Part shown: piece by piece, positions 1-8,693 of the stretch
Layout of the letters: every line of letters starts with the position of its first letter
How positions within the stretch are numbered: the stretch's first letter is position 1
From: Phoronis ovalis
Taxonomy: Eukaryota > Phoronida > Phoronidae
Assembly (NCBI GenBank): GCA_028565635.1
Contig: JAOXYB010061090.1
Span: forward strand, 1-10,688
Length of the DNA: 10,688 nucleotides
Direction of reading: 5' to 3'
Notes under the pieces: generated by a model
The model's input: only the letters and a program-made list of their open reading frames with translations
Told to the model about the DNA's origin: nothing
Databases searched by the model: none
Translations under genes and position numbers: made by a program

Positions 1-325
1 ATGCATATTTTATCAGTTTTAGAAAAGAGGCAAATTAAAGTTTCTATTAGAATTGTGTGCTATGTCCTAAAATAAATTGTGAATTGAAGAAGACATTTAT
101 TAGATTATTATAGTAGTCTAGCTTCATTCATATATAACTGCTACATGTGTAATTATGGGATTAAAACCTGCAGTCCATCTATTCTGGTCCTAAAATTACC
201 CCCCAGTTGTGCTATTATCACAGTACATCAATGCCACAATATGTCCCTTTTATACATATAATTATTATGCTGAATAGATCTTTCCTTTTTTAAATTTTAT
301 TGTAGATGCCAAACAACCATCATTT

Positions 326-345
326 AAAAAAGTGTACACTTTTTT
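326..345. repeat. 20-bp perfect palindrome
   Basis: Six A, then GTGTACAC, then six T reads identically on both strands with no spacer. The flanking bases (T at 325, G at 346) break the symmetry. The core GTGTACAC is itself self-complementary. It could be a dimeric protein-binding site or chance in AT-rich DNA; nothing nearby decides. Confidence 0.6.
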
Positions 346-970
346 GACAGGAAGAATAGAGAAAAAAATGTACAGACAAGTGTGAGAGTCACAAAAAACA
401 GCACCGCTATGACCATGTATATATGAGATGGAAACCTATTATACTGAGTCTACAAACAAGACTCTCCGTCAGTTTTTACCTAAAAATACTCATTTCATGG
501 CTTAGAAACAAACAATGTGCACAAACATTTTTGTACTAGAAAAGATTGGAGCGAAATGTAAATAGAGATACTAAATGTAGTGAAACTATTACCCGATGAT
601 CATCTTCGGGCTGAGCAAGGTCGAATAATTCCTGAACATCATGAATATTTGCGTTACACTTACTGGATAAGTTTGCTGATTGCATTTGTAATAAATTTCA
701 GCAGGAACTACTGAATATTTTTTGCTGTTTATTTTCTGTTTCTGTTTAGCTATGCAGTTTAATAATAAAATTATACTATTCAGCATGAATGATTTGGGTT
801 TTTTTTCATAACGATGTATTCATTTTGAGGAGCAGTCAACAGTTCTCATTATTCAAAGAAAAAAATGATGAAAAAAAGTTTCTCCTTACATGCAAACAAA
901 AACAATGAAACAGTTCTGAATTAAACGATTCTCTTTTCCAACTGCCACCTTATTTTATTTTTTTAATTCG

Positions 971-1085
971 GGGGAGATCATGATAATTCTTAATTTAACA
1001 ACTGTCCGGTACCGCTTTGCCTTGATGGGTTTTCCCAAAAAAGGGGAGATAAGTCTTAGTTATTTAACAGTTTTCCGGTGCACAC
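971..1085. repeat. Degenerate two-copy direct repeat, period about 70 bp
   Basis: Two related blocks start with GGGGAGAT at 971 and 1043. Each continues through an AT-rich stretch with TTTAACA to a CCGGT ending (1006-1010 and 1075-1079). The copies differ by substitutions and small indels. The unit is more GC-rich at its ends than its surroundings, which suggests a fragment of an interspersed element. The minus-strand reading of the second copy contains TTATCTCCCC, a motif I associate with molluscan dispersed repeats (recalled, not searched). Confidence 0.5.
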
Positions 1086-1204
1086 CTCCAGCTCGCCCTT
1101 TAAGTATTAAAACATGCAGTACAGATAAACATTGTTATTGTTGTAAATTTGTATAAAATGATTGCATTTAATCTCTGCAGGAGTTCGCTATAGTTACCAA
1201 GGCC

Positions 1205-1294
1205 TTAGCCCAACTGTATGACCAGTAAGACAAAGTGTTCCCTGATGCTATAATAACAATCAGACTTTACATGTTTTGTGTACAATTGTATAAT
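1205..1294 (-). other. Weak candidate terminal exon of the Tudor gene
   Basis: After the last firm exon (ending phase 0 at 1453), the next usable acceptor on the minus strand is CACCTTGCAG, with the exon starting at 1294. It opens a frame of 29 codons ending in TAA at 1205-1207. In its favour: the phase fits, it starts with IIQLY where a Tudor beta strand is expected, and it contains SIREH, where many Tudor domains have an [LI]R-E motif. Against it: the hallmark (F/Y)VD(Y/F)GN is absent, and the protein would stop much earlier than TDRD7 relatives, losing the rest of the domain. It may be a decayed exon or chance. Confidence 0.18.
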
Positions 1295-1452
1295 CTGCAA
1301 GGTGATAACCGGCTAAAGCCTGGAGACAACTGATATCTGTCAGGAGTTTCTAAGTCGATCATTACAAATATACAGCACTGAGATACAACTCCTGGGAAAT
1401 ATTCTGTATGATCACTTTTCTATAACAGTTATCTGTCTAGTTAATAGCCCAC

Positions 1453-1605
1453 CTGGTCTCCTTCGACGTTCATAATCTGTACCCTATACCAGCTCTCTTC
1501 AGAGCAAGCTGCATACAAATTATTCACTTTTGGAGACTGCATGGGTGCATTTGGTTTCTTCTTGTAATGGTTCTCCAGGCAATCTTCAAGGTCAGTAAGC
1601 TTATC
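1453..1605 (-). CDS. TDRD7: Tudor gene exon: first half of second Tudor domain
   Basis: This exon is 51 codons, phase 0 at both ends (residues 321-371). The acceptor is ATAG before GATAAGC and the donor is CAG before GTGGGC. It encodes the acidic helix KLTDLEDCLENHY and the first Tudor barrel strands, with NNLYAACSEESWYRVQIMNV. If the donor were not used, the frame would reach TAA at 1441-1443 after three more residues (VGY), truncating the domain. The GTGGGC donor is weaker than the others in the gene. Confidence 0.85.
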
Positions 1606-4600
1606 CTATAAAATGATAATAAGTGTTAATTTTATGTTACCTAATGTACAGTTAGGTGGCTGTGTGTATAAACTCACCCTAAAAAAATATTCCGAGAGGA
1701 AAAAACATTTTACATAATTATTATTTAGAATAGTACGTAAAATTGTTATAATGTGCAAGATTGGTTGTCAAAGTTTGCACAAGAGAGCTGAACTGAAGCT
1801 GCATTTCAACATCTCTTTGAGAGATTAATCCATGGTGTCTTTTATCACTCCATGAAATGATCTTGTATCTGGTTAAGGTGGCAAGCCATACCATTCTGCA
1901 CAATTTATTTGAACTATAAACTTCTTCAAGTTATCAAATTTTGAACAGTTAAATGAAAAGATAGCACTATGGTAGCAAAAGTTTTCAATTTTTGAAAGCT
2001 AGTAACTAGAAGACTATAAACATTTTCTTTTCCTATCTGACACATGATTAATAATTATGTAATTTTGTAATCAGCAAGGGACCATTTTGGCTAAAAACTT
2101 GTTCTTTTGAAAAGACAAATTTAGTTACAATTATATCCCCAGTAGTTATAAAATTAAGCTAAAATTTGGACAAATTAATTTCAAATAGAGATCTTTAAAT
2201 TAAGCGCATCAATTCTCAGTTTTAAAAATTATGACCCTTCAACATTCTACAGCCAGCAAAACTTTTATTTTTTCTGACAGCCATATGTTAGAAGCATATT
2301 AAAAAAAAAGAGCAAAATTTTCAAATCTGAGATACTTTATTAGAGATCAGTGTTGGAAGTAAAATTAAGTTCACAAAACTTAGTACAAACACACTCAGCT
2401 ATGAGTTATAATTACAAAAAAATGACATTGTTGCCTGAAAGCCCTTGTAACAATTACCACAAACTGAGAAACTAACCAACTACATACACAGTTATTTACC
2501 AAGTTTGTATTTACTTACTGAATAGTCTGCTCCAATAAGTCGGGCAACCAAATGTGTAGTACTTCTGATGTATGTAATATACACATCCCAAAACGTTTCC
2601 GTTGGCAAATGTAGCGGTGCTAAACATGAATGATATCATTACAGCAAAACATTGTATAAACACATCAATGGAAATAGCTATCAAAATTAACATGTCTTGA
2701 ATCAGACAACACAATCATCGCTAATGGAATGCATAGTTAAATCAGCATATTATAACACTGTAGTATATTTCATTAACAAAGCTACCACATTAATTCTGCT
2801 GAAAAATAATTTATAATTAACCAATACTTTTTCCTAAATTCTCAATCATTTGGATAAATATAATGCCATTTTTATCAGTAAACAAATGAAGATTACTTGA
2901 AAAATGATGTTTTTTCAGTACACTGACTGCTAGATTACACCAACTATTTGCTCACAATATCCCTTGTTTAATGAGACTTGAAACTCAACCAGAAAGGGTC
3001 CTATTTAGCTTGAGCTACCACTTTGCCAATCCAATTATTAATTGCTAATAAATTAAATTATTTTAATAATAATTAAAATTACTCAATTTTACAGAGACAC
3101 CTTGTAATGACATATGTTACTTGGCACTTAATTCAAATGATAGGTGACCAAAACTAATGCAAAATAGTCTTACAAAAGAAAATATTACACATATTACAAA
3201 ACCACAAGACAACCAGATAATGTATCACATGTTGCATTTCATGCTAACTATTCACCTGGGTAGTGTTCTGAACGAGCCAGCTCAATTTGGCTACCATCTT
3301 CTGCAGGTAAGGCATATCCCCGTTGAATTAGAAAAGTATTCAAAGATAAGGTAGGATTATTTCTATCATACAATGTACCAACAAGCGTTTTTCCTGCAAA
3401 TAAATTACACTTTATATTGATTAACAGAAACTATATTTTTTGTATTATCCCCAGCTCTTCCCAATGTAATAATATAAAATAATAAAATAATTATATATCA
3501 GTTTATAGTAGCATTGTATAATACACGCACATATAATATAATTAAGTATCAGTTTCAAATAAGTAATATTCTAGCTGTTGGAAAGAAACAAACCTGTCAA
3601 GTATGCTGAACAATGCATTATAATTATTTATTATTTTTTCTAATGATCACCTGCTGTTGTAATAATCACCCTCTTTGGTGACTAAAATAAAAGTATAATC
3701 GCTCCGTGGTAGCAAAGTGATTTACGTTTTTCCCCGATCACTTTCGCCATAACTGAGTTTTCAATGATCAAGATGGACAATATTACTACACAAATTTCTC
3801 TTGGAGCATGACCAACAATCTGATCATTCTTCAGTATAGATACTAATGGCATTAATTGAGGTCACATTCATTTTCGGCTTCTCAAAGCCAACTCCAACTG
3901 TTCCCTTTTTTCAGGTGACCAATCTTAGCAATACATAACTGTAAATTTAATTTCTTCAAATTAATACCTAAAATATTTTCTACTTGAAGCAGTAACAATT
4001 TTTGATCAGTGTATTTTTTAAATTTTTCAATAACAAAATCACTCCATCTTTCTGGAGCGTAGATTCCATTCAGTTGGCAAAAAAGAGCTTGAGCAGGTGT
4101 CTGGCATAGATCTGGTCTTATTGCACATACTTCTTCAGCAGTAACTATGCCCGAGTTACCAAAATCTACATAATACACTTCAATCTTGGTCTGCTGCAAA
4201 ATGAAATAAAGCTGTTTTTTATCGTTTTTTGAGTACCACTTGTGCACATTGCAAAAGGCAGAATCAGGATTCCCAATGGCATGTTTGGTTCAGCGCTTTA
4301 GTTCACTTAAAAATTTACAGATTGTCTAATCCACTTGATCCACTCTTATATAATCTTCTGACAATAACATACAAAGGTTTTAAAAAATATATGTCATGTA
4401 ACGATGTGTCTAACAACCATAAATGAATGTAATGTGGAGGAAAAGCGAAGTCATATGCATATAAAATGTCTGCAATGTTTAGAAGGTACTAAACAATCTA
4501 TCTTACAGATCAGTTGATCATAGTCACTCTACTGAACTGGGAAGACCACTGCAGTTATTTATAACAATTTGCATAGCTGTTTTTGTACATTGACCTTTGC

Positions 4601-6048
4601 TAGAACTGCACAACAAATCTATTGTGTAGCAGTACTACAACAAATAAGAGAACTGTTGTTCTGTAAAACTACCTTTCCTTCTGTCCCGACACTATGAATT
4701 TTAGCCCTGTACCAGCCCTCAGCTTCAGAGTATTTAGCAACACAACACATTCCTGGTGCAGGATGAGAAATAACTTGTGGCCTCAGGTGACCCTTCAAAA
4801 ATATCATAAATACAGATATAAACAAATATGCTAAAAAACATACTGAAAATGACTATTTTACACTTTTCTGAAGTATTTCTAATTATCTTTTGCATCACCA
4901 CAATGTACTACAATCAAAATGCACCGTAGTGGTCCGATTTTTCATTCATAAGCATGTTTAAATGATCTGATTATATATTAAACTTACACCATATGCCTCT
5001 TCTAATTTTTGCATCATGTTGTCTATTGGTGCTGATTCAGCTAACTGTACATAAAAATGGAGTGGATCGATCACATGGCAAGTGTAAACTTTTACTTTTT
5101 CTCTGAAAAATTAAAGAATGCTATTAAACACTCAGGCATTGTATTTACATCTTTAATCATACTACAAAATCCTATTTTTCAAAAGAGGATTCAAACAAGT
5201 TCAAACAGTTCGTCACACACAGTATAATAGGAATTGCTTTCCTTGATTTCTGCCTTGATAAGGATAATTAAAACTGTGAGTACACTTACCCTATCGGAGG
5301 TAACTTAGAATCTGGAATATGCAGAGACGAGCTGGAAGTAACTTTTTTTATTGTTGATTGCACATTTGTCACTGTTTTTACTGGATATAAAATTCTGTTT
5401 TCTGTACCAACAACACTGTAATAGTATAAACAGGAGTGCTTAATAGCATGCACCTTTCTAAGTATCTAATAAACTAAACATTACTGTATGTGCATACATT
5501 CCATGTTTTATAAATTAAGACATACATTATACTGCATTATTTCACATTCAAACGTTTAAAACATTTATTTAAGACTTTCTAACACTTATTTGCAAATGCC
5601 AAACAGGAAACAATATCTTGGTAAAGTCATGACATGCTAACCTTCGTGAGGATTCACAATAAAATCAGACAGCATGTTTTAGAGGATTCTTTGAAAGATC
5701 TTACCTGGTTGGCCAGTTACTGCTGTGTGTGAAACAATCAAATTAGACCATGATCAAAAATTGATGTGTTAAAGCCAAGTGGATTTAGCAAAAATTATAA
5801 ACTGTACTATTTGAAGGCAAACATTTGACACGAATTTCAACAATTCTTTTATTCTTTTACCTAGTGGACTTAATTTACAGCAATTATTTAAGTTGTTAGT
5901 ATCTAATAGCTTACTTCTCAATCTTCAGTACATCAGGCCATTCCTCAATAACTTTCCCTAAATTTTTTGGAGGTATCTCTTTGAAAGTTTCTTCATATTC
6001 TACTGCTAATCTAGTTTCCCATAATCCATTAGGTCTCTTTGCTACAAG
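1453..6048 (-). CDS. TDRD7: TDRD7/TDRD5-like LOTUS and Tudor domain protein (partial, 8 exons)
   Basis: Joining exons 6048-5915, 5415-5290, 5102-4988, 4792-4673, 4193-3968, 3393-3256, 2619-2519 and 1605-1453 gives 371 codons without a stop, every junction in phase. Residues 1-58 are the body of a LOTUS (OST-HTH) domain (NGLWETRL, PPKNLGKVIEEWPDVLKI, RILYPV). Residues 59-87 are a Ser-rich linker. Residues 88 to about 270 form an extended Tudor domain with WYRA at 152-155, YVDFGN at 173-178 and PAQALFCQL at 198-206. Residues 288-371 begin a second Tudor domain (FWDVYITYI, then SWYRVQI) that breaks off. In this family Tudor domains bind methylated arginine on partners such as Piwi proteins, and LOTUS domains bind Vasa-type helicases or RNA, in germ granules. 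LOTUS followed by several Tudor domains favours TDRD7 over TDRD5, which has one Tudor domain. The start codon and the C-terminus are not seen. Confidence 0.88.
1606..2518 (-). other. Intron of the Tudor gene
   Basis: AT-rich, 913 bp, bounded by GTAAGTAA (minus strand, at 2518) and ATAG (ending at 1606). A minus-strand ORF at 1721-1903 has no recognisable domain and no matching splice phase. I see no further exon or mobile element here. Confidence 0.7.
2519..2619 (-). CDS. TDRD7: Tudor gene exon: entry into second Tudor domain
   Basis: This exon is 101 nt. The acceptor is TGTTTAG before CACCG and the donor is TTCA before GTAAGTAA. It takes one base from the preceding exon (G+CA gives Ala) and ends in phase 0, adding residues 287-320. 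The peptide PLHLPTETFWDVYITYI followed by THLVARLIGADYS is the usual lead-in of an extended Tudor (SN-like) unit. Here a proline-rich segment precedes a strand that describes how the protein acts on its partners. Confidence 0.88.
2620..3255 (-). other. Intron of the Tudor gene
   Basis: 636 bp of AT-rich sequence with runs such as TTAATAATAATTAAAATTA near 3064-3083. A plus-strand ORF at 3157-3354 overlaps the neighbouring exon on the opposite strand and is a shadow. No other coding signal was found. Confidence 0.7.
3256..3393 (-). CDS. TDRD7: Tudor gene exon: end of first extended Tudor domain
   Basis: This exon is 138 nt. The acceptor is TTATTTGCAG before GAAAAAC and the donor is CCCAG before GTGAAT. 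It completes Gly241 from the previous exon and adds residues 242-286, ending in phase 1. TLVGTLYDRNNPTLSLNTFL corresponds to the outer SN-like strands of an extended Tudor domain, where relatives have (L/V)YDT-type sequences. QRGYALPAED then leads into the inter-Tudor linker. Its position and phase tie the exons on either side firmly together. Confidence 0.9.
3394..3967 (-). other. Intron of the Tudor gene
   Basis: 574 bp. The right part is less AT-rich (3640-3860) and contains a TGGTAGCAAAGTGA stretch at 3707-3720 that vaguely resembles a tRNA-type A box. No convincing B box, poly-A tail or target-site duplication accompanies it. No exon was found. Confidence 0.65.
3968..4193 (-). CDS. TDRD7: Tudor gene exon: core of first Tudor domain (YVDFGN)
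   Basis: This is the largest exon, 226 nt, phase 0 in and phase 1 out (residues 166-240 plus the first base of Gly241). It carries the strongest family signature: VYYVDFGNSGIV, where the aromatic residues and Asn178 belong to the methylarginine-binding cage region, then PAQALFCQLNGI and the ERWSDFVIEKFKKY helix. The acceptor is a tandem CAGCAG, so splicing may start at 4193 or 4190 and include or omit Gln166. The donor is TTTTAG before GTATTAA. Confidence 0.93.
4194..4672 (-). other. Intron of the Tudor gene
   Basis: 479 bp between GTAGTT (minus strand, at 4672) and the tandem CAGCAG acceptor. A plus-strand ORF (4229-4426) lies here on the opposite strand. It shows no recognisable motif, and I consider it chance. 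Confidence 0.7.
4673..4792 (-). CDS. TDRD7: Tudor gene exon: first strands of first Tudor barrel
   Basis: Exactly 40 codons, phase 0 at both ends (residues 126-165). The acceptor is TTTTTGAAG before GGTCACC and the donor is GGAAAG before GTAGTT. ISHPAPGMCCVAKYSE followed by GWYRAKIHSV is the standard opening of a Tudor barrel (entry of G-x-x-C-x-A, then W-Y-R). Because both phases are 0, skipping this exon would keep the frame but destroy the barrel. Confidence 0.9.
4988..5102 (-). CDS. TDRD7: Tudor gene exon: N-terminal part of extended Tudor unit
   Basis: This exon is 115 nt. The acceptor is TTTTTCAG before AGAAAAAG and the donor is TATGGT before GTAAGTTT, a near-ideal donor. Its first base completes Gly87, and it then adds residues 88-125. 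KVYTCHVIDPLHFYVQLAES is the usual strand preceding a Tudor core (V-x-V-x-x-V-x-D-P-x-x-F-x-V-Q), and MMQKLEEAYG is the following helix. Confidence 0.92.
5290..5415 (-). CDS. TDRD7: Tudor gene exon: end of LOTUS domain and Ser-rich linker
   Basis: This exon is 126 nt, phase 2 in and phase 2 out. The acceptor is TATTACAG before TGTTG and the donor is ATAGG before GTAAGTG. It completes Asn45 and gives residues 46-86. ENRILYPV is the last beta strand of the winged-helix LOTUS fold. It is followed by a Lys/Ser/Thr-rich linker (KKVTSSSSLHIPDSKLPP) that is probably disordered and joins the LOTUS and Tudor parts. Confidence 0.87.
5705..5722 (-). other. Candidate 18-nt (or 15-nt) cassette microexon
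   Basis: On the minus strand, TTTCACACACAG is followed by CAG, then 15 bases, then CCAG and a strong donor GTAAGA. The segment is 18 nt from 5722 or 15 nt from 5719 (tandem acceptor). Either form sits between two phase-2 exons, keeps the frame and has no stop. The 18-nt form would insert S-N-W-P-T-S into the wing of the LOTUS domain, just after residue 45. Without it the wing already has normal length for the family, so it would be an optional exon at best. Confidence 0.35.
5745..5763 (+). repeat. Short dispersed repeat, copy 1
   Basis: The 19-mer AGACCAYGATCAAAAATTG occurs here with Y=T and again at 6276-6294 with Y=C, 18 of 19 bases identical. This suggests two remnants of one interspersed element. 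Confidence 0.5.
5915..6048 (-). CDS. TDRD7: Tudor gene exon: LOTUS (OST-HTH) domain
   Basis: This exon is 134 nt. The acceptor is CGCATTCCAG before CTTGTAG and the donor is GAGAA before GTAAGC. It gives residues 1-44 of the visible protein. PNGLWETRLAVEYEETF, PPKNLGKVI and EEWPDVLKIE match the LOTUS pattern: N-G-(I/L)-W after helix 1, Y-x-x-x-F, L in helix 3, and W-P-x-(V/I)-x-x-(I/V). Most of helix 1 must come from an upstream exon, so this is not the start of the gene. The resemblance is closest to the internal LOTUS domains of TDRD7. Confidence 0.88.
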
Positions 6049-6275
6049 CTGGAATGCGAAACAAGAATTATTAAAACTCTATAGTGAAAGTAACTTCAAA
6101 AAATTAAACAGAAAAAGTAGCACTGTAAGAAAATAAAATACTTTTCCATCAGCACACAGCAAATGCTTTTATTTTATCTTATTAAGTAAAGATGCGCACA
6201 ATGTAAAAGAAAATAATTGTAAAGTCATATTTAAATATGAAGCACATACATATTACAAAAAAGCACCCCTAAACA

Positions 6276-6294
6276 AGACCACGATCAAAAATTG
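6276..6294 (+). repeat. Short dispersed repeat, copy 2
   Basis: Second copy of the 19-mer at 5745-5763 (one mismatch). It sits at the start of a less AT-rich patch, about 6265-6420. Related short strings recur there (CTAAACAAGACC, CTAAATAAGACT, CCACCTCTAAAA), suggesting a degenerate repeat array. Confidence 0.45.
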
Positions 6295-6876
6295 TACCCT
6301 ATCCAAGACTAAAATTTGTTGACAAGCAAAAAAATCTTTAAAAATAATTTTTCTGCCTGGAACCACCTCTAAAACTGCCACTGGACATGTTCCTCTAAAT
6401 AAGACTTTCATCACCAAAAAGTGACACTAAGCTAGACTAAGACAAACAAACTAACTGTTTTTTGCTGAAAACTGCTAATTTTCACACTCTCAAAGTGTAA
6501 TACACTTAGTCTCGAGAAAAGTACCCATTTCCTGCGTACCCACATATATCTGAGTGGCCTACTGGGGACACACTTTTCAAAATCAATGTGATAAAGCCAC
6601 TAAATCTCCCTGCATCACGCTTGGATAATTAAACAAGTTATTATAAAATTTAACTACCACAAGTTACAATTTTTATTTTATTTATTAAAAAAATTAGTGT
6701 TGTAAACAAAGATGAATAGCTGGAATTAATACTGGATAAATCGAAAAAAACCCAGCTGGTTTGGCTGAATATTCTGTATCCAGAGGAATGCTCGTAACTT
6801 TATAAAAAAATATTGATTAGAATGTGAGCAATGATTTTATGAGAGCTATCATATATTACGGTTTTGCATTTCTTAC

Positions 6877-6920
6877 TGTAATTACAATCTTTTTATCATT
6901 TATTGAAAATTCATAGGGCT
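6877..6920 (-). other. Candidate 5' exon completing the LOTUS domain
   Basis: A 44-nt segment lies between the acceptor TTTTATTTAG and the donor ACA then GTAAGA. Read with phase 1 in and phase 0 out, as the next exon requires, it encodes PYEFSINDKKIVIT. Placed before LVAKRPNGLW it supplies hydrophobic spacing (V-x-x-L-V) at the position of LOTUS helix 1. A stretch this short is easily open by chance, and the sequence is rich in beta-branched residues for a helix. I regard it as the best candidate, not an established exon. Confidence 0.38.
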
Positions 6921-8693
6921 CTAAATAAAATTTTATATTTCAATATGTGTTAAAGAGATCAGAGAGTAGGTTTCCAGGAATATTAAATGCTGATTAATAA
7001 TAAATTATAACTTTTCAAATGAATATGGATTTTAAATTTATAAATTATGATAGAAGTATTAATTCTATCAGTCATATATAATAAATTTTTAGAATTTAGA
7101 ACAGCAAAGAATCAGCATGCATACATTAATTTTGTAATTGCAGAAAAAATCTGAATAATATACAATATTGCATTTTTTTTTTGTTGCAATACTTTCTTAA
7201 TTAGAAAAGAACTAGCACTTTATGACAAAGCAAGGCAGATAAATCACAGGCTAAGATCAGGTTTTAGATTTATTTACTATTAATTCAATGTGGTTCCTAA
7301 TAAAGTATTTGCAAAGCTCTGCTAATCTTATCACCAGTCTAGTTTTAGAACATCTATAACAAGTGTACGTATATGTCAATTTTATTACATTTATCTTCAT
7401 ATACAACATATGATGCCTAGAGCCAACAAATCAATGGAGATTGATTAACATGCAATTTGACAAACTGTCTGCGTATGTGAACTAAGAAGAATAAACTGGA
7501 TAATATAACCTTTGTCTATGCACGCTATAACAAGGAACGAAGTAAAAACAGGTACAGTAGGTAATTAATAAATTAATCTAATAATGTTTAATTTTTAATT
7601 GCAAAGCAGTGCATCAGGCAATATGGGGTATTGGTATATTTAGTACCTGACTGAATAAGATCACTGAAGTTTATATTAAGCACTCACAATAACACTATAA
7701 TAATTACAATTTTAAGTCTTCGATAGTATGGATAGAATGGCAGTATATAGAAAACCTAAGGTAGGTCTTGTAATTAATATGGATATGTCCTCTATTAAAA
7801 TGTTAGATTAATCTCTAAATATGCAAGCAAAGAAATTCGTGGTTCAATGTTTATAGCTAAAACAGTTTGTGATAAATTTTAGCTGAATCAGATGTGATTA
7901 TTTTGTACCAGATTAGAAGATGGGTCGAGAATAAATTAAAATTTTAACCTTTTCCTCGATAAAGGTGATAATTATTGTAAGTCTGGAAAAATGATCTCCA
8001 ATTTAAAAATTCAACAAATCGTATATCCACCTGTAAGATTACATTACGTAGATAATTTTGTCAATTTTTAAAATGCCAACAACTGTATAGACAAGTTAGG
8101 ATTTATAAAACTCAAGGAGTTTTTATATAAATTATCCTACAACAAGTGATAAGGATTTAAACAGTATGCCTGGCAGTTATTTTTGAATTTGGTGATAAGA
8201 ATTCAAACTGAGCTAATACAGTGCTTCGGGGAATTACCTGCATGACATTTAGAAGGCAACTGTAACTCTGCATGAAATACTAAACTATGGCATGTACAAT
8301 ATAAAACTTAATTTTAACAGTGCTGTAGTCTGTGTATCCTGGCAGTAATAAAAGGTTAGTTTGTTGAACTGTAATTATAGTTAAGCTAGCGTTTATCAAA
8401 AATTACTAGAACAGTTCCACTTTAATATTTCATAGTGATGCTGATTAAAAACAATATTCTAATAACATGAAAGGCACATATACACTGCCATAAAATTATA
8501 GACTGAAGTAATCTTAAAATATAAACTGAGTACAGATAAAACAGTGACAATAAATCTATAATGTGAGAAACATATAGGCCTATACTTTGGTGATTTTAAA
8601 TGTGGCAAAAGTTCACATATTAATTATTATGAATCAAGCAATTTTAAAGAAAGGAATATTTTTTAATAGAAGCGGCCACCACTTATACTGAGT

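Larger units (their letters stand above)
1..1204. other. Non-coding left flank, no gene identified
   Basis: I could not support a gene here. The stretch is AT-rich, with a 20-bp perfect palindrome near 326 and a degenerate two-copy repeat near 971-1085, listed separately. A minus-strand ORF at 589-786 contains a good-looking donor (CCA then GTAAGTG on the minus strand, near 665). Its peptide does not resemble the Tudor continuation expected at this point, so I do not call it an exon. If the Tudor gene ends at the weak candidate exon 1205-1294, this region would be its 3' UTR and intergenic DNA. If not, it is part of an intron leading to exons beyond the window edge. Confidence 0.5.
5416..5914 (-). 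other. Intron of the Tudor gene with a possible microexon
   Basis: 499 bp between GTAAGC (at 5914) and TATTACAG (at 5416). It contains a strong splice-site pair around 5705-5722, listed separately, and one copy of a short dispersed repeat (5745-5763). The rest is AT-rich without coding signal. Confidence 0.65.
6049..8693. other. Long AT-rich stretch: 5' introns of the Tudor gene and region upstream of the BTB gene
   Basis: No firm exon was found. On the minus strand there is one phase-compatible candidate exon (6877-6920) and two poorer ones (7949-8030 and 8238-8279). Both of the poorer ones end in phase 1, as the 6920 acceptor would require. Short segments around 6265-6420 read like a decayed repeat with AAGACCA and CCACCTCTA-type motifs. 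A promoter for the plus-strand BTB gene should lie near its right end, but I cannot place it; TTTATATAAAT near 8120 is only a TATA-like string in AT-rich DNA. Confidence 0.5.

Noticed and set aside
589-786. Minus-strand ORF with a good donor (CCA|GTAAGTG) as a possible further Tudor exon
   Set aside because: The peptide (VPAEIYYKCNQQTYP) has no Tudor pattern, and its phase does not fit the preceding firm exon, which ends in phase 0.
3157-3354. Plus-strand ORF of 65 codons
   Set aside because: It overlaps the well-supported minus-strand Tudor exon 3256-3393 and has no domain of its own.
3707-3745. tRNA-like A box (TGGTAGCAAAGTGA) with a GATCA...TTC segment downstream, suggesting a tRNA-derived SINE
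   Set aside because: The B box is poor, no cloverleaf can be drawn, and no A-rich tail or target-site duplication is visible.
7949-8279. Two further phase-compatible minus-strand segments (7949-8030 and 8238-8279) as upstream Tudor-gene exons
   Set aside because: Short open frames in AT-rich DNA without recognisable LOTUS features; only one could precede the 6877-6920 candidate directly, and neither is convincing.
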